Assembly (NCBI GenBank): GCA_041685625.1
Contig: JAWLFJ010000184.1
Span: forward strand, 1-5,485
Length of the DNA: 5,485 nucleotides
DNA from: Albimonas sp041685625
GTDB lineage: Bacteria > Pseudomonadota > Alphaproteobacteria > Rhodobacterales > Rhodobacteraceae
Reading direction: 5' to 3'
In this document: positions 1 through 5,309 of the stretch, in pieces
How positions within the stretch are numbered: position 1 is the stretch's first letter
How the letters are laid out: each line of letters begins with the position of its first letter
Translations under genes and position numbers: made by a program
Notes under the pieces: generated by a model
Databases searched by the model: none
Seen by the model: only the letters and a program-made list of their open reading frames with translations
Told to the model about the DNA's origin: nothing

Positions 1-718
1 GCCTCGGCCCTCGCGCCGGCGGCCCTCGCCGCGCTGCTGACGACGGCGTCCGCGGGGTGGACGCCGCTCGCTCTGCGCCGGGCCTCGGCGCCGGCTGCAA
101 CGGGCAAGCCGCAGGCGGCCGCGCCGCCGCCCGACGACGACGCCGCGAACATCGGGATCGACCCGCCAGGTCCGCGACGCCCTGCAGATCGTGGAGAGCC
201 TGATCGGCCTCGAGCCTCGCGGCGTCGGTCCGTCCGGCGAGCGCGCCGACCTGCTGCGGGTGCAGGCGCGCCCCGCACGGCCTGTCGCTGGTGCATCGAC
301 ACGTCTCGGCCCCGACCGCGCCGGCGATGCTGCGGCTCGACCCGATCACGGCCGATAAAGTCGACCACGCCTCCGCCGGCCCCCCGGCGGAGGCGGCGAC
401 GCCGGAGCCCGACGCGACGCCGGACGCGGTCACGGCCGCGCCCGAACGGGCCGCCGCCTTCGTCCTCTTCGTCTCCGAAGCCCTGACGAGCGCCCGCGAC
501 GGGCTGGACCGGGCAGGGGCCGCAGGGCCGGTCCGGCTGTCGTCGCGCGGCTTCGGCGACGGCGCCTGTCGGCTCTCGATCCGCAACGCCCCGTCGCGGC
601 GGACGACGTCGCCATGCAGGACGACATGCTGAGCGCACGCCTCATGGCCAACCGCGCCGAACGGCTCGGCGCCGCGCTCACGACGAGCCGGATCGACGAC
701 ATGGACGAAGTGCCGTGA
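1..718 (+). pseudogene. Broken HisKA_2/HWE-type sensor histidine kinase, C-terminal half
   Basis: No single frame is open, but four consecutive pieces read as one kinase. Frame 1 runs to about 165 and ends NIGIDP. Frame 2 covers about 167-270 (QVRDALQIVESLIGLEPRG...). Frame 3 covers about 270-590 (PHGLSLVHRHV..., then FVLFVSEALTSARDGL and CRLSIRNA). Frame 2 resumes at about 590-718 (LSARLMANRAERLGAAL..., ending DEVP-stop). The order matches the dimerisation/phosphoacceptor helices of HisKA_2 kinases (typical pattern HRVxNxLQ...LL.L...R..AL..VH..L), followed by the ATPase N-box (NEALTNA.KH) and the closing RL...A..LGG helix. The phosphoacceptor His is not visible: the first frame change falls on it. 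The N-box Asn appears as Ser (EALTSAR), and the glycine-rich ATP boxes are not evident. I infer a dead gene whose N-terminal sensor part lies left of the window. Sequencing indels could explain some, but not all, of the losses. The family call is from motif pattern only. Confidence 0.55.
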
Positions 719-742
719 CGAAGTGCCGTGACGAAGTGCCGT
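704..742 (+). repeat. Perfect 13-bp tandem repeat, three copies
   Basis: The unit GACGAAGTGCCGT occurs three times without mismatch (704-716, 717-729, 730-742). Because 13 is not a multiple of three, each added copy shifts the frame. The copy junctions create TGA at 716-718 and 729-731; the first of these ends the kinase remnant. With a single copy, the reading frame would instead continue to about 939. The pattern fits replication slippage. Confidence 0.9.
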
Positions 743-886
743 CGACGATGCCCGCGCGGCGGCAGGCGTGGCGGAGCGCGGTGAAGGCCGGGCTCTCGCG
801 CCGTGCGGGGTGCGCGCTCCCCCTCCTCGCGCCTGCGGCGGCGACGTCGGGCCGAGGTCACGGCCGCCGGCGTGATCCCGGGTCGT

Positions 887-917
887 CCGGCGGCGACACG
901 CTCCACGCCGCCGCCGG
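887..917 (-). terminator. Candidate hairpin terminator after the PRC-barrel gene
   Basis: CCGGCGGCG (887-895) and CGCCGCCGG (909-917) form a perfect 9-bp stem with a 13-nt loop. It begins 9 nt past the stop codon of the minus-strand PRC-barrel gene, a usual place for a terminator. There is no T-run on the minus strand after it, so it may instead be a 3'-end stabiliser or simply a by-product of GC-rich sequence. The rest of 743-926 shows no gene. Confidence 0.35.
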
Positions 918-926
918 TTTGCGCGC

Positions 927-1820
927 TCACTTCTCGTAGCGCGGCATCTCTTCGAGCTCTTCCTCGGTGGCGTCGGCGTAAAGGCGCACGTCGTCGCCGT
1001 CGTCCTGGCGCATGATCGTGAGCTCGTCGAACTTCAACGCGACCTGTCGCGCGCCCAGTCCGAGGAACCCGCCGACGTCGACCACCGCATGGGTGACCTT
1101 GCCCTCGTCGTCGACCACCAGCTCTTCCACCGAGCCGATGTTCTGATCGTCGCGATCGTAGACCTCGAGGTTTCCGAGATCGTCGACGTTCAGCGCGTCG
1201 CTGGACGCGCGGCTGTAGCCTTCAGGGCCCAACGTCGACTCCGAAGCCGACTCGAGGGCCTCGGACGCGCCCCGCTCCTCGCCGGAGGTCTGCGTGGCGT
1301 CCGCCTGCCGGTCCGACTCGCGCTCGGAACGCTCGTACTCCGGCGCCGACTCGAGCGCGTCGCGCGATGCGGCGATCATCAGGAAGTAGTCGTCGGCGTC
1401 TTCGCCGTCGGACACGTAGTTGAGCGCGTCGACCGGCACGGCGACGGTCTTGCCGCCCATCCCGAGGAACTCGCCGACATCGACGAGAACGGCGCGCACC
1501 TCGCCGTCGCGGTTCATCACCACGTCGTCGATCGAGCCCACGCTGTCCCAGTCGTCGCGGGCCTCGGCCGTGGTCTTGCCGTCTTCGTCGGAGTAGAGCG
1601 TCGCCCCGATGATCTCGGAGGCGAAGACGTCCTGCTCGTCGCTCTGCGTCAGCCACTTCATCGCGGCACCGGCGTCGTTCGAACCGGACGAGGCGTTGCC
1701 GGCCTCGGCCGTCGAAGTCTCGCCGGACGAGGCGCTGCCGGCCTCGGTCTTCGAATCCTGGGCGAAGGCGGCGCCGGAAAGTATCAGCGCCATTGCGGTC
1801 GTAGCGAACAGCTTGTTCAT
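927..1820 (-). CDS. Secreted protein with two PRC-barrel domains
   Basis: The protein has 297 residues. The ATG at 1818-1820 (MNKLFATT) is chosen over an ATG 39 bp upstream because AAGGAG (1829-1834) lies 8 nt before it and because it starts a good signal peptide: basic residue 3, hydrophobic core 5-19, likely cleavage after AFA (18-20). A low-complexity Ala/Ser/Gly/Glu stretch follows (21-53). PRC-barrel 1 spans about 65-155 (SVGSIDDVVMNRDGEV...VDVGEFLGMG...VAVPVDAL). An acidic, Ser/Glu-rich linker covers about 160-205. PRC-barrel 2 spans about 207-290 (NIGSVEELVVDDEGKV...VDVGGFLGLG...VALKFDEL). The two domains align along their length, so one is a duplicate of the other. PRC barrels are small beta-barrels often found in photosynthetic reaction-centre H subunits, RimM and alphaproteobacterial stress proteins; the ligand here is unknown. 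The very acidic composition suits a periplasmic protein. The gene stands alone, with an EcfG-like promoter upstream (1890-1914). The family call is secure; the role is inferred. Confidence 0.93.
   Translation of the reverse strand: MNKLFATTAMALILSGAAFAQDSKTEAGSASSGETSTAEAGNASSGSNDAGAAMKWLTQSDEQDVFASEIIGATLYSDEDGKTTAEARDDWDSVGSIDDVVMNRDGEVRAVLVDVGEFLGMGGKTVAVPVDALNYVSDGEDADDYFLMIAASRDALESAPEYERSERESDRQADATQTSGEERGASEALESASESTLGPEGYSRASSDALNVDDLGNLEVYDRDDQNIGSVEELVVDDEGKVTHAVVDVGGFLGLGARQVALKFDELTIMRQDDGDDVRLYADATEEELEEMPRYEK
1684..1755 (-). repeat. 33-bp direct repeat with 39-bp period in the PRC-barrel gene
   Basis: Copies at 1684-1716 and 1723-1755 differ at 3 of 33 positions and are offset by 39 bp, so the frame is kept. 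They encode two versions of an EAG(S/N)ASSG(E/S) peptide just after the signal peptide. This is an in-frame duplication lengthening the flexible N-terminal spacer. Confidence 0.8.
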
Positions 1821-1887
1821 GTGGTCAGCTCCTTTGCAGGGTCGAACTCCTTGGCGCATCGTCTTGCGCGCCTTTGACCCTCATGTC

Positions 1888-1912
1888 GGAACACCGGATT
1901 CCCTGTTTCGTT
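1888..1912 (+). promoter_or_regulatory. EcfG-type promoter sequence, plus strand (GGAAC-N16-CGTT)
   Basis: GGAAC at 1888-1892 and CGTT at 1909-1912 are 16 nt apart, an exact match to the alphaproteobacterial general-stress sigma factor consensus. Transcription would start near 1919 and head into 1921-2444, where I recognise no protein gene. It may drive a non-coding or antisense transcript, or it may be only the mirror image of the minus-strand promoter that shares this DNA. Confidence 0.45.
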
Positions 1913-1914
1913 CC
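1890..1914 (-). promoter_or_regulatory. EcfG-type promoter of the PRC-barrel gene (GGAAC-N16-TGTT)
   Basis: On the minus strand GGAAC (1914-1910) and TGTT (1893-1890) are 16 nt apart, one mismatch from the CGTT consensus, and are followed by C. The -35 context GGAACGAAA is typical of this promoter class. The -10 lies about 70 nt upstream of the ATG at 1820. It suggests control of the PRC-barrel gene by the PhyR-NepR-EcfG general stress response. It overlaps the plus-strand match almost completely. Confidence 0.55.
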
Positions 1915-1920
1915 GGATTG

Positions 1921-2444
1921 AGTCGCACACTCGAATATTTTCTCATGTCCGGTCGATGCGTGGGATAGCTTTTGCCTTTCATGCGGAGACGTCGTGCGTG
2001 CGACGGGGCGCCGGGGCCGGGCCGTCTCGTCGCACCCGTGCCTGCACGTCGTCGCACCCGTGCCTGCACGAGGCTCGCGGCCTCGATCATCGGCCGTGGG
2101 CCGCCGTTCGTCCCGTGCGGCAGGGACGGGAGACGACCACGTCTCGAGGCGCGTGGCCCAGGCCCCCTCCGGACATTCCGGAATTGGTGGAGGTGGAACG
2201 GCGCCGCGCGGAGCCGGCGACGCTCGAGCGGAAGATCGGCGCCCCGTCGCCGGCACGACGGCCCGGCATCGCGACGCCGGCGTCGCCCCTTCGCCGCGAT
2301 GCGCGGGCGTCCCGCCCCCCAAGCCGGCCTTTCGCGGGCAGGGCCTCGGCGAGGGACGGCGCCGCGTCGGCGCGACGGCCGCTCGGCTCGGTCCGCCTTG
2401 GTCTCGCGCTCGTCCTGCGCATCGCGGCCGCCGTCCGGACCGGT
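1921..2444. other. Gene-free stretch between PRC-barrel and ferritin-like genes
   Basis: I see no convincing gene here. Open frames exist on both strands but encode Arg/Pro/Ala-rich sequence with no recognisable motif and no ribosome binding site. The part near 1925-1980 is noticeably richer in A/T than the rest of the window, as expected near promoters. It holds the 22-bp tandem duplication (2027-2070) and a 16-bp palindrome (2271-2286, GCGACGCCGGCGTCGC). A decayed gene too eroded to recognise is possible. Confidence 0.5.
2027..2070. repeat. Perfect 22-bp tandem duplication
   Basis: Two identical 22-bp units, each beginning TCGTCGCACC and ending GCCTGCACG, lie head to tail at 2027-2048 and 2049-2070. 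The match stops exactly at the unit boundaries. It lies in non-coding DNA and looks like a recent slippage or duplication event. Confidence 0.9.
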
Positions 2445-3257
2445 TCAGCCTTTGCGGCCGGACTTCGGCTTCTCCGGCGTCATGCCGAGGCTGCCGCCGG
2501 ACGCGGCGTCGGCCTTGCCGGCCCCGTCGCCCCGCGCGGGCGACCGACCGCCCTCCTCGTCCTGCCGGACGTCGCCCCCCGCCGCCATGGCGGCGGGGGG
2601 CGACGCGTTGCGCGCACGGGCTTCGCGGGCGCGGGTCTCCTCTCGGACCGCGGCGAGATCCGAGCCGGGCTCGGCCTCGCACTGATCGGCCGGGTCGCGG
2701 GCGCCCTTGGGCGGGTTCTTTTCGGCCTCGAGTTCGCCGGCGGCGAGTTCCACGTGGCGGCGTGTGACGGCGGCGAGGTTCTCGTGCAGCCAGGCGGCCA
2801 TCGCCTCCTCCTCTCGCAGCGATTCCTCGAGGCGGGGCCGCAGCTCGGCCTTGTCGGCCATCTCGGCCAGCTCGATCAGGCTGCGGTAGGCGGCGATCTC
2901 CATGTGCTCGAACATGACGTCGTCGAAGACGGCCTTGAGCACGGCGTCGTCGGCGAAGCGCTTCACGGACGACTGCCCGAAACCCAGCACGCCCATCACC
3001 ACGTCCTTGACCATCGAGGTGGAGGCGTCGCAGGCCTCGAGCGCGCCTTCGAGGCGACGGGCCTGTTCGCGCGACTCGAGGATGTGCGAACTCACGCGCG
3101 CATGGAGGTCGGGATGGTCCTGCATGCGGTCGAGCTGCGCCTCGAGCGCGGCCACGCCCTGCTTCTCGAGCGCGTGGGCGTTCTTGAGTCCGGCCAGCAG
3201 GGCCTCGTGCGCGGCCTTGCGCAACGTCTCCGCGGTGGGATCAAGGGTTCTGGTCAT
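2445..3257 (-). CDS. DUF892 (YciE/YciF-like) ferritin-fold protein with long disordered tail
   Basis: The protein has 270 residues from the ATG at 3255-3257 (MTRTLDPTAE). This start is preferred over an in-frame ATG 39 bp upstream because GGAG (3265-3268) sits 7 nt before it, and because a candidate promoter -10 (3305-3308) would place the transcript start almost on the upstream ATG. Residues 15-175 form four predicted helices in the ferritin-like order, with acidic/His residues where diiron ligands occur: NAHALEKQ (26-33), HILESREQARRLE (58-70), FEHMEIAAY (116-124) and LREEEAMAAWLHE (147-159). The pattern matches DUF892, a family often induced by stress in proteobacteria and rhizobia; its reaction is not established. 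The region from about 180 to 270 is a low-complexity tail (Ala/Gly/Glu/Arg/Lys) ending in basic PKSGRKG. DUF892 proteins usually stop at about 165-190 residues, so the tail is an extension. It contains a 36-bp DNA palindrome. The gene appears monocistronic. Confidence 0.88.
   Translation of the reverse strand: MTRTLDPTAETLRKAAHEALLAGLKNAHALEKQGVAALEAQLDRMQDHPDLHARVSSHILESREQARRLEGALEACDASTSMVKDVVMGVLGFGQSSVKRFADDAVLKAVFDDVMFEHMEIAAYRSLIELAEMADKAELRPRLEESLREEEAMAAWLHENLAAVTRRHVELAAGELEAEKNPPKGARDPADQCEAEPGSDLAAVREETRAREARARNASPPAAMAAGGDVRQDEEGGRSPARGDGAGKADAASGGSLGMTPEKPKSGRKG
2570..2605. repeat. 36-bp perfect palindrome inside the ferritin-like gene
   Basis: The sequence equals its own reverse complement over 36 bp with no spacer, centred on CCATGG at 2585-2590. 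Each arm holds a C6 or G6 run and a GCC repeat. It encodes residues 218-230 (ASPPAAMAAGGDV) of the disordered tail. In RNA it could form a stem of about 16 bp with a tiny loop, strong enough to slow ribosomes or block 3' decay. There is no T-run, so it is not a classic terminator. Confidence 0.93.
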
Positions 3258-3264
3258 CGCGTCG

Positions 3265-3268
3265 CTCC
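3265..3268 (-). promoter_or_regulatory. Ribosome binding site that decides the ferritin-like gene start
   Basis: On the minus strand GGAG stands 7 nt before the ATG at 3255-3257. The alternative upstream ATG (3294-3296) is preceded by TTTCACCGG, with no purine-rich core. This favours the shorter, 270-residue protein. Confidence 0.6.
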
Positions 3269-3304
3269 ATCTGCCGAACGGTTCCTTGGAAGACATCCGG
3301 TGAA

Positions 3305-3329
3305 AGCGCCGCAGCGGGAGAATCGTTCC
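3305..3329 (-). promoter_or_regulatory. Candidate EcfG-type promoter of the ferritin-like gene
   Basis: On the minus strand GGAAC (3329-3325) and CGCT (3308-3305) are 16 nt apart, one mismatch from GGAAC-N16-CGTT. The predicted transcript start (about 3296-3299) leaves a leader of about 40 nt containing the GGAG ribosome binding site. The -10 mismatch makes it weaker than the site upstream of the PRC-barrel gene. Confidence 0.4.
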
Positions 3330-3342
3330 ATCACCTGGAACG
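3324..3342. repeat. Inverted repeat CGTTCC-N7-GGAACG at the ferritin-like promoter
   Basis: CGTTCC (3324-3329) and GGAACG (3337-3342) are perfect reverse complements around 7 nt. The left arm contains the minus-strand GGAAC element; the right arm gives a plus-strand GGAAC with no CGTT at the right distance. It could be a protein-binding dyad over the -35 region, or a chance echo. Confidence 0.5.
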
Positions 3343-3520
3343 CAAGGCTCGGGGAGAGCCGGGCGCCACCCGCCTTGTCGGGAAGCCCGAAGCGCTTCAG
3401 GCCGGCCTCCGTGGTTCGAGTCCGGCGGCCTCGAGCCTCCGCCGAGCTGCGCGGTTCCCGCTCGCCGCAGGGGACGGCATGGCCGCGCGCTCTAGGCGCC
3501 CTGGCGGCCGGTCGCCCGCC

Positions 3521-3558
3521 GGATCGCCCGGCGATCCCGCGAGCGCCGCGAGCGGCGC
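3521..3558 (-). terminator. Two adjacent hairpins downstream of the AI-2E gene
   Basis: GGATCGC-CCG-GCGATCC (3521-3537) is a perfect 7-bp stem. GCGCCG-CGAG-CGGCGC (3543-3558) is a perfect 6-bp stem. Both lie 50-90 nt past the stop codon of the minus-strand transporter. Neither has a T-run, so Rho-independent termination is doubtful. The rest of 3343-3608 shows nothing I recognise. Confidence 0.3.
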
Positions 3559-3608
3559 GATCGTTCCGTTCCGCGACCCGCCGACGATCCGTCCGCCGCG
3601 GCGCACGT

Positions 3609-4658
3609 TCAGTCGGGTCCCGGCTCTTCCTCGAGATAGTCCCGGATGTAGACTTCGTTGAGCAGCGTCATCGCCACCGCGGCGATGGGCGTGGCGAGCA
3701 CGAGGCCGATCAGTCCGAAGAGAACGCCCATCATCAGCTGCACCGCGAGCACCAGCGCGGGCGGCAGCGACACCTGACGCTTCTGGAGCACCGGCGTGAT
3801 CGCGTAGCTCTCCAGCGTCTGCACGGCCACGAAGACCGCGACGACGAGCAGGACGGTCTGCCCGCCCGACGGCACGGCGAGCAACATGGCCGGCGCCGCC
3901 GCGATGACCGGACCGAGGTTGGGGATGAAGGCGAGCAGCGCCGCGATGAAGCCCAGCAGGAGCGCGAGCGGCACGCCGATCAGCCAGAGACCGAAGCCCG
4001 TGAGCACCCCCACCACCGCCATGGCGATGAGCTTCGCGACGAGCCAGCTGCGCAAGGTGGCGGCCACCGCGTCCATCACCTCGTGCGCGCGGCGGCGCAG
4101 CGACGGGGCGAACATGGCCTGCACCCCGCGCTGGTAGAGATCGGGCTCGAGCGCGCCGAACAGGCCGATGAACAGCACGATCACGAGATTGCCGAGCGTG
4201 CCGAGGGTGGAGCCGAGCGCCCCCGCCCCCGCCGCCATCGCGCCGCCCTCGCCCGAGGTGAGCGCCGAGGGCGAGAGACCGGCGAGCAGCTTGTCGAGCC
4301 ACGGCACGCCGGACACGTATTCGCGCAGCGCCTCGATCGCCGAGGGGAGCTGTTCGACGAACTGGTTGGCCTGCTCCACGATCGCGGGCACGAAGGCGGT
4401 GACGAAGCCGGCCAGCGCGAGCGTCGACAGCAGCAGGAACAGCCCCACGCCGAGGCCGCGCCGGATGCCGAGATGCGCGGCGATCCAGCTGCCGCTCGCG
4501 CTGTTCAGCACCGCGATCAGGACCCCGGCGAAGACGACCAGCGGCACCTCGGGCGCGACGACCAGGAGGACGACGAGGATCGCGCCGGGCGCGGCGAGCG
4601 AGACGGCTCGGCGGTTCCACGGTCGCGTGCGGTGGCGGACGTCGTCGTCGATGTTCAT
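3609..4658 (-). CDS. AI-2E family transporter (TqsA/PerM-like membrane protein)
   Basis: The protein has 349 residues, the usual length for this family. The ATG at 4656-4658 (MNIDDDVRH) is chosen over one 135 bp upstream because AAGGAG (4665-4670) lies 6 nt before it and the upstream extension is Arg/Pro/Ser-rich, unlike the family. Predicted membrane segments lie near residues 18-35, 37-52, 69-92, 155-172, 208-225, 226-246, 268-286 and 303-332. A cytoplasmic or amphipathic region covers 93-150, as expected. Family signatures are FIPNLGPVIAA (244-254), ESYAITPVLQKRQVSLPP (283-300) and the Gly-rich GVLFGLIGLVLATPIAA (311-327). Members include E. coli TqsA (autoinducer-2 export) and other poorly characterised members, some reported as Na+/H+ antiporters, so the substrate cannot be named here. 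The C-terminus is acidic (YLEEEPGPD). The gene is separated by 351 bp from the ferritin-like gene and is probably transcribed alone. Confidence 0.93.
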   Translation of the reverse strand: MNIDDDVRHRTRPWNRRAVSLAAPGAILVVLLVVAPEVPLVVFAGVLIAVLNSASGSWIAAHLGIRRGLGVGLFLLLSTLALAGFVTAFVPAIVEQANQFVEQLPSAIEALREYVSGVPWLDKLLAGLSPSALTSGEGGAMAAGAGALGSTLGTLGNLVIVLFIGLFGALEPDLYQRGVQAMFAPSLRRRAHEVMDAVAATLRSWLVAKLIAMAVVGVLTGFGLWLIGVPLALLLGFIAALLAFIPNLGPVIAAAPAMLLAVPSGGQTVLLVVAVFVAVQTLESYAITPVLQKRQVSLPPALVLAVQLMMGVLFGLIGLVLATPIAAVAMTLLNEVYIRDYLEEEPGPD

Positions 4659-4803
4659 GGACGGCTCCTTTGGCGCCTCGGGGATCACGGATGCGGCTCT
4701 GCGCGTTGCGGGAGGCTCGCTCGACGCGCTCCGGGGGGCGCGCTCCGCCGAAATACGGCTCTCGGGCGCGAAGACGTCGAGCCTGCCGTGCATGAGATCG
4801 CGA

Positions 4804-4829
4804 GACGCGCGAGCCGTCCATCGCGTTCC
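4804..4829 (-). promoter_or_regulatory. Weak EcfG-like promoter candidate for the AI-2E gene
   Basis: On the minus strand GGAAC (4829-4825) and CGTC (4807-4804) are 17 nt apart, one mismatch from the consensus. It lies about 145 nt upstream of the start codon. In such GC-rich DNA a partial match could be chance; its value comes from similar motifs ahead of the other two genes. Confidence 0.28.
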
Positions 4830-4890
4830 GGTCCGGTCCGGCGAGAAGCGGCCATCGCGTTTCGGACGGCGGCGTCGACCTGCTTCGCTG

Positions 4891-4912
4891 GATGCCGCCG
4901 CCCGGCGGCATC
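4891..4912. repeat. 9-bp perfect hairpin beside the IS3 remnant
   Basis: GATGCCGCC (4891-4899) and GGCGGCATC (4904-4912) pair perfectly around GCCC. It sits 41 bp past the stop codon of the minus-strand IS3 transposase remnant, between it and the AI-2E promoter region. It may stop transcription coming out of the remnant. No T-run follows on either strand. Confidence 0.45.
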
Positions 4913-4924
4913 TCGTGTGCCATG

Positions 4925-4946
4925 TGGAGCGCGCCGCTTCAGGCGG
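4925..4946. repeat. Possible right terminal end of the IS3-family element
   Basis: The sequence starting TGGAGCGCGCCGCTTCAGG lies 7 nt outside the transposase stop codon (4953-4955), where the right inverted repeat of an IS3-family element belongs, and begins with TG as those ends do. The matching left end is not in the window, so the boundary is a guess. The 8-mer TCAGGCGG recurs at 4939 and 4953. Confidence 0.25.
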
Positions 4947-4952
4947 ACCGGC

Positions 4953-5308
4953 TCAGGCGGCGGTTTTGACGGGGACGCGGGCGTGACGGTCCTCGAACGG
5001 GACGGGGCCGGGATGCCCAAAGGCTGAGTGCAGGCGCCGCCGATTGCGGACGCCGATGAGGCTCGGGAGGCCGGCGGCGACGTCCTCGAAACGCCCGCAG
5101 TCCGTCAGGCAGGCGTGCTCCGCCTTCAGCGTCTTCATGAAGCTCTCGGCCTGCGGGTCTACGCAGGCGGTCCTCCGGCGGCTCATGGAGCCGACGAAGC
5201 CGTGCCCGGCGAGAAGCGCGCGATGCGGTTCCGCGGCGTATGGCGAGCCGCGATCCGAATGGGGCACGCAGCCGGGCAACGGCCGACGCGTCGCGATCGC
5301 GCGGCGCA
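4953..5308 (-). pseudogene. IS3-family transposase (OrfB), C-terminal remnant
   Basis: About 118 codons are open on the minus strand and match the second half of an IS3-type DDE integrase core: LRRAIATRRPLPGCVPHSDRG, then a SMSRR segment, AESFMKTLK, FEDVAAGLPSLI, RRRLHSAFG, and the typical end VKTAA-stop. The catalytic Asp of HSDRG (codon 5253-5255) and the Glu of AESF (codon 5145-5147) are separated by 35 residues, the D(35)E spacing of IS3 transposases. The first catalytic Asp, the rest of the N-terminal half and OrfA are missing. The segment after SMSRR is also eroded (RTACVDPQ where GNPYDNAK-like sequence is usual). Homology stops abruptly near 5308, where an IS5-type sequence on the other strand begins. 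The remnant is inactive. Confidence 0.85.
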
Positions 5309-5309
5309 G

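Noticed and set aside
858..875. TCACG...CGTGA inverted repeat
   Set aside because: The stem is only 5 bp and no T-run follows; the 9-bp stem at 887-917 is a better candidate.
1089..1877. Plus-strand open frame of 262 codons opposite the PRC-barrel gene
   Set aside because: It is an antisense shadow: no motif, no ribosome binding site, and the opposite strand encodes a convincing secreted protein.
1881..1981. Small minus-strand frame of 33 codons (MKGKSYPTHRPD...) upstream of the PRC-barrel gene
   Set aside because: It has no ribosome binding site and overlaps the predicted promoter, so transcription would begin inside it.
2087..2422. Minus-strand open frame of 111 codons in the gap after the ferritin-like gene
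   Set aside because: It is Arg/Ala/Gly-rich with no motif or ribosome binding site, and typical of random GC-rich sequence.
3410..3430. GGTTCGAGTCC resembling a tRNA T-arm
   Set aside because: The flanking bases do not form a proper T-stem, and no acceptor, anticodon or D-arm can be folded around it. It is treated as coincidence rather than a tRNA or attachment site.
3397..4923. Minus-strand open frame of 508 codons overlapping the AI-2E gene
   Set aside because: It is a same-strand shadow in another frame, Arg-rich throughout, while the AI-2E frame shows membrane segments and family motifs.
1956..5027. Very long plus-strand open frame of 1,023 codons
   Set aside because: It runs antisense to the ferritin-like and AI-2E genes, which have clear family motifs, start sites and ribosome binding sites. 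Its translation is Arg/His/Ala-rich with no domain. Long antisense frames are common in GC-rich genomes. A transcript here from the plus-strand promoter remains possible, but not a protein.
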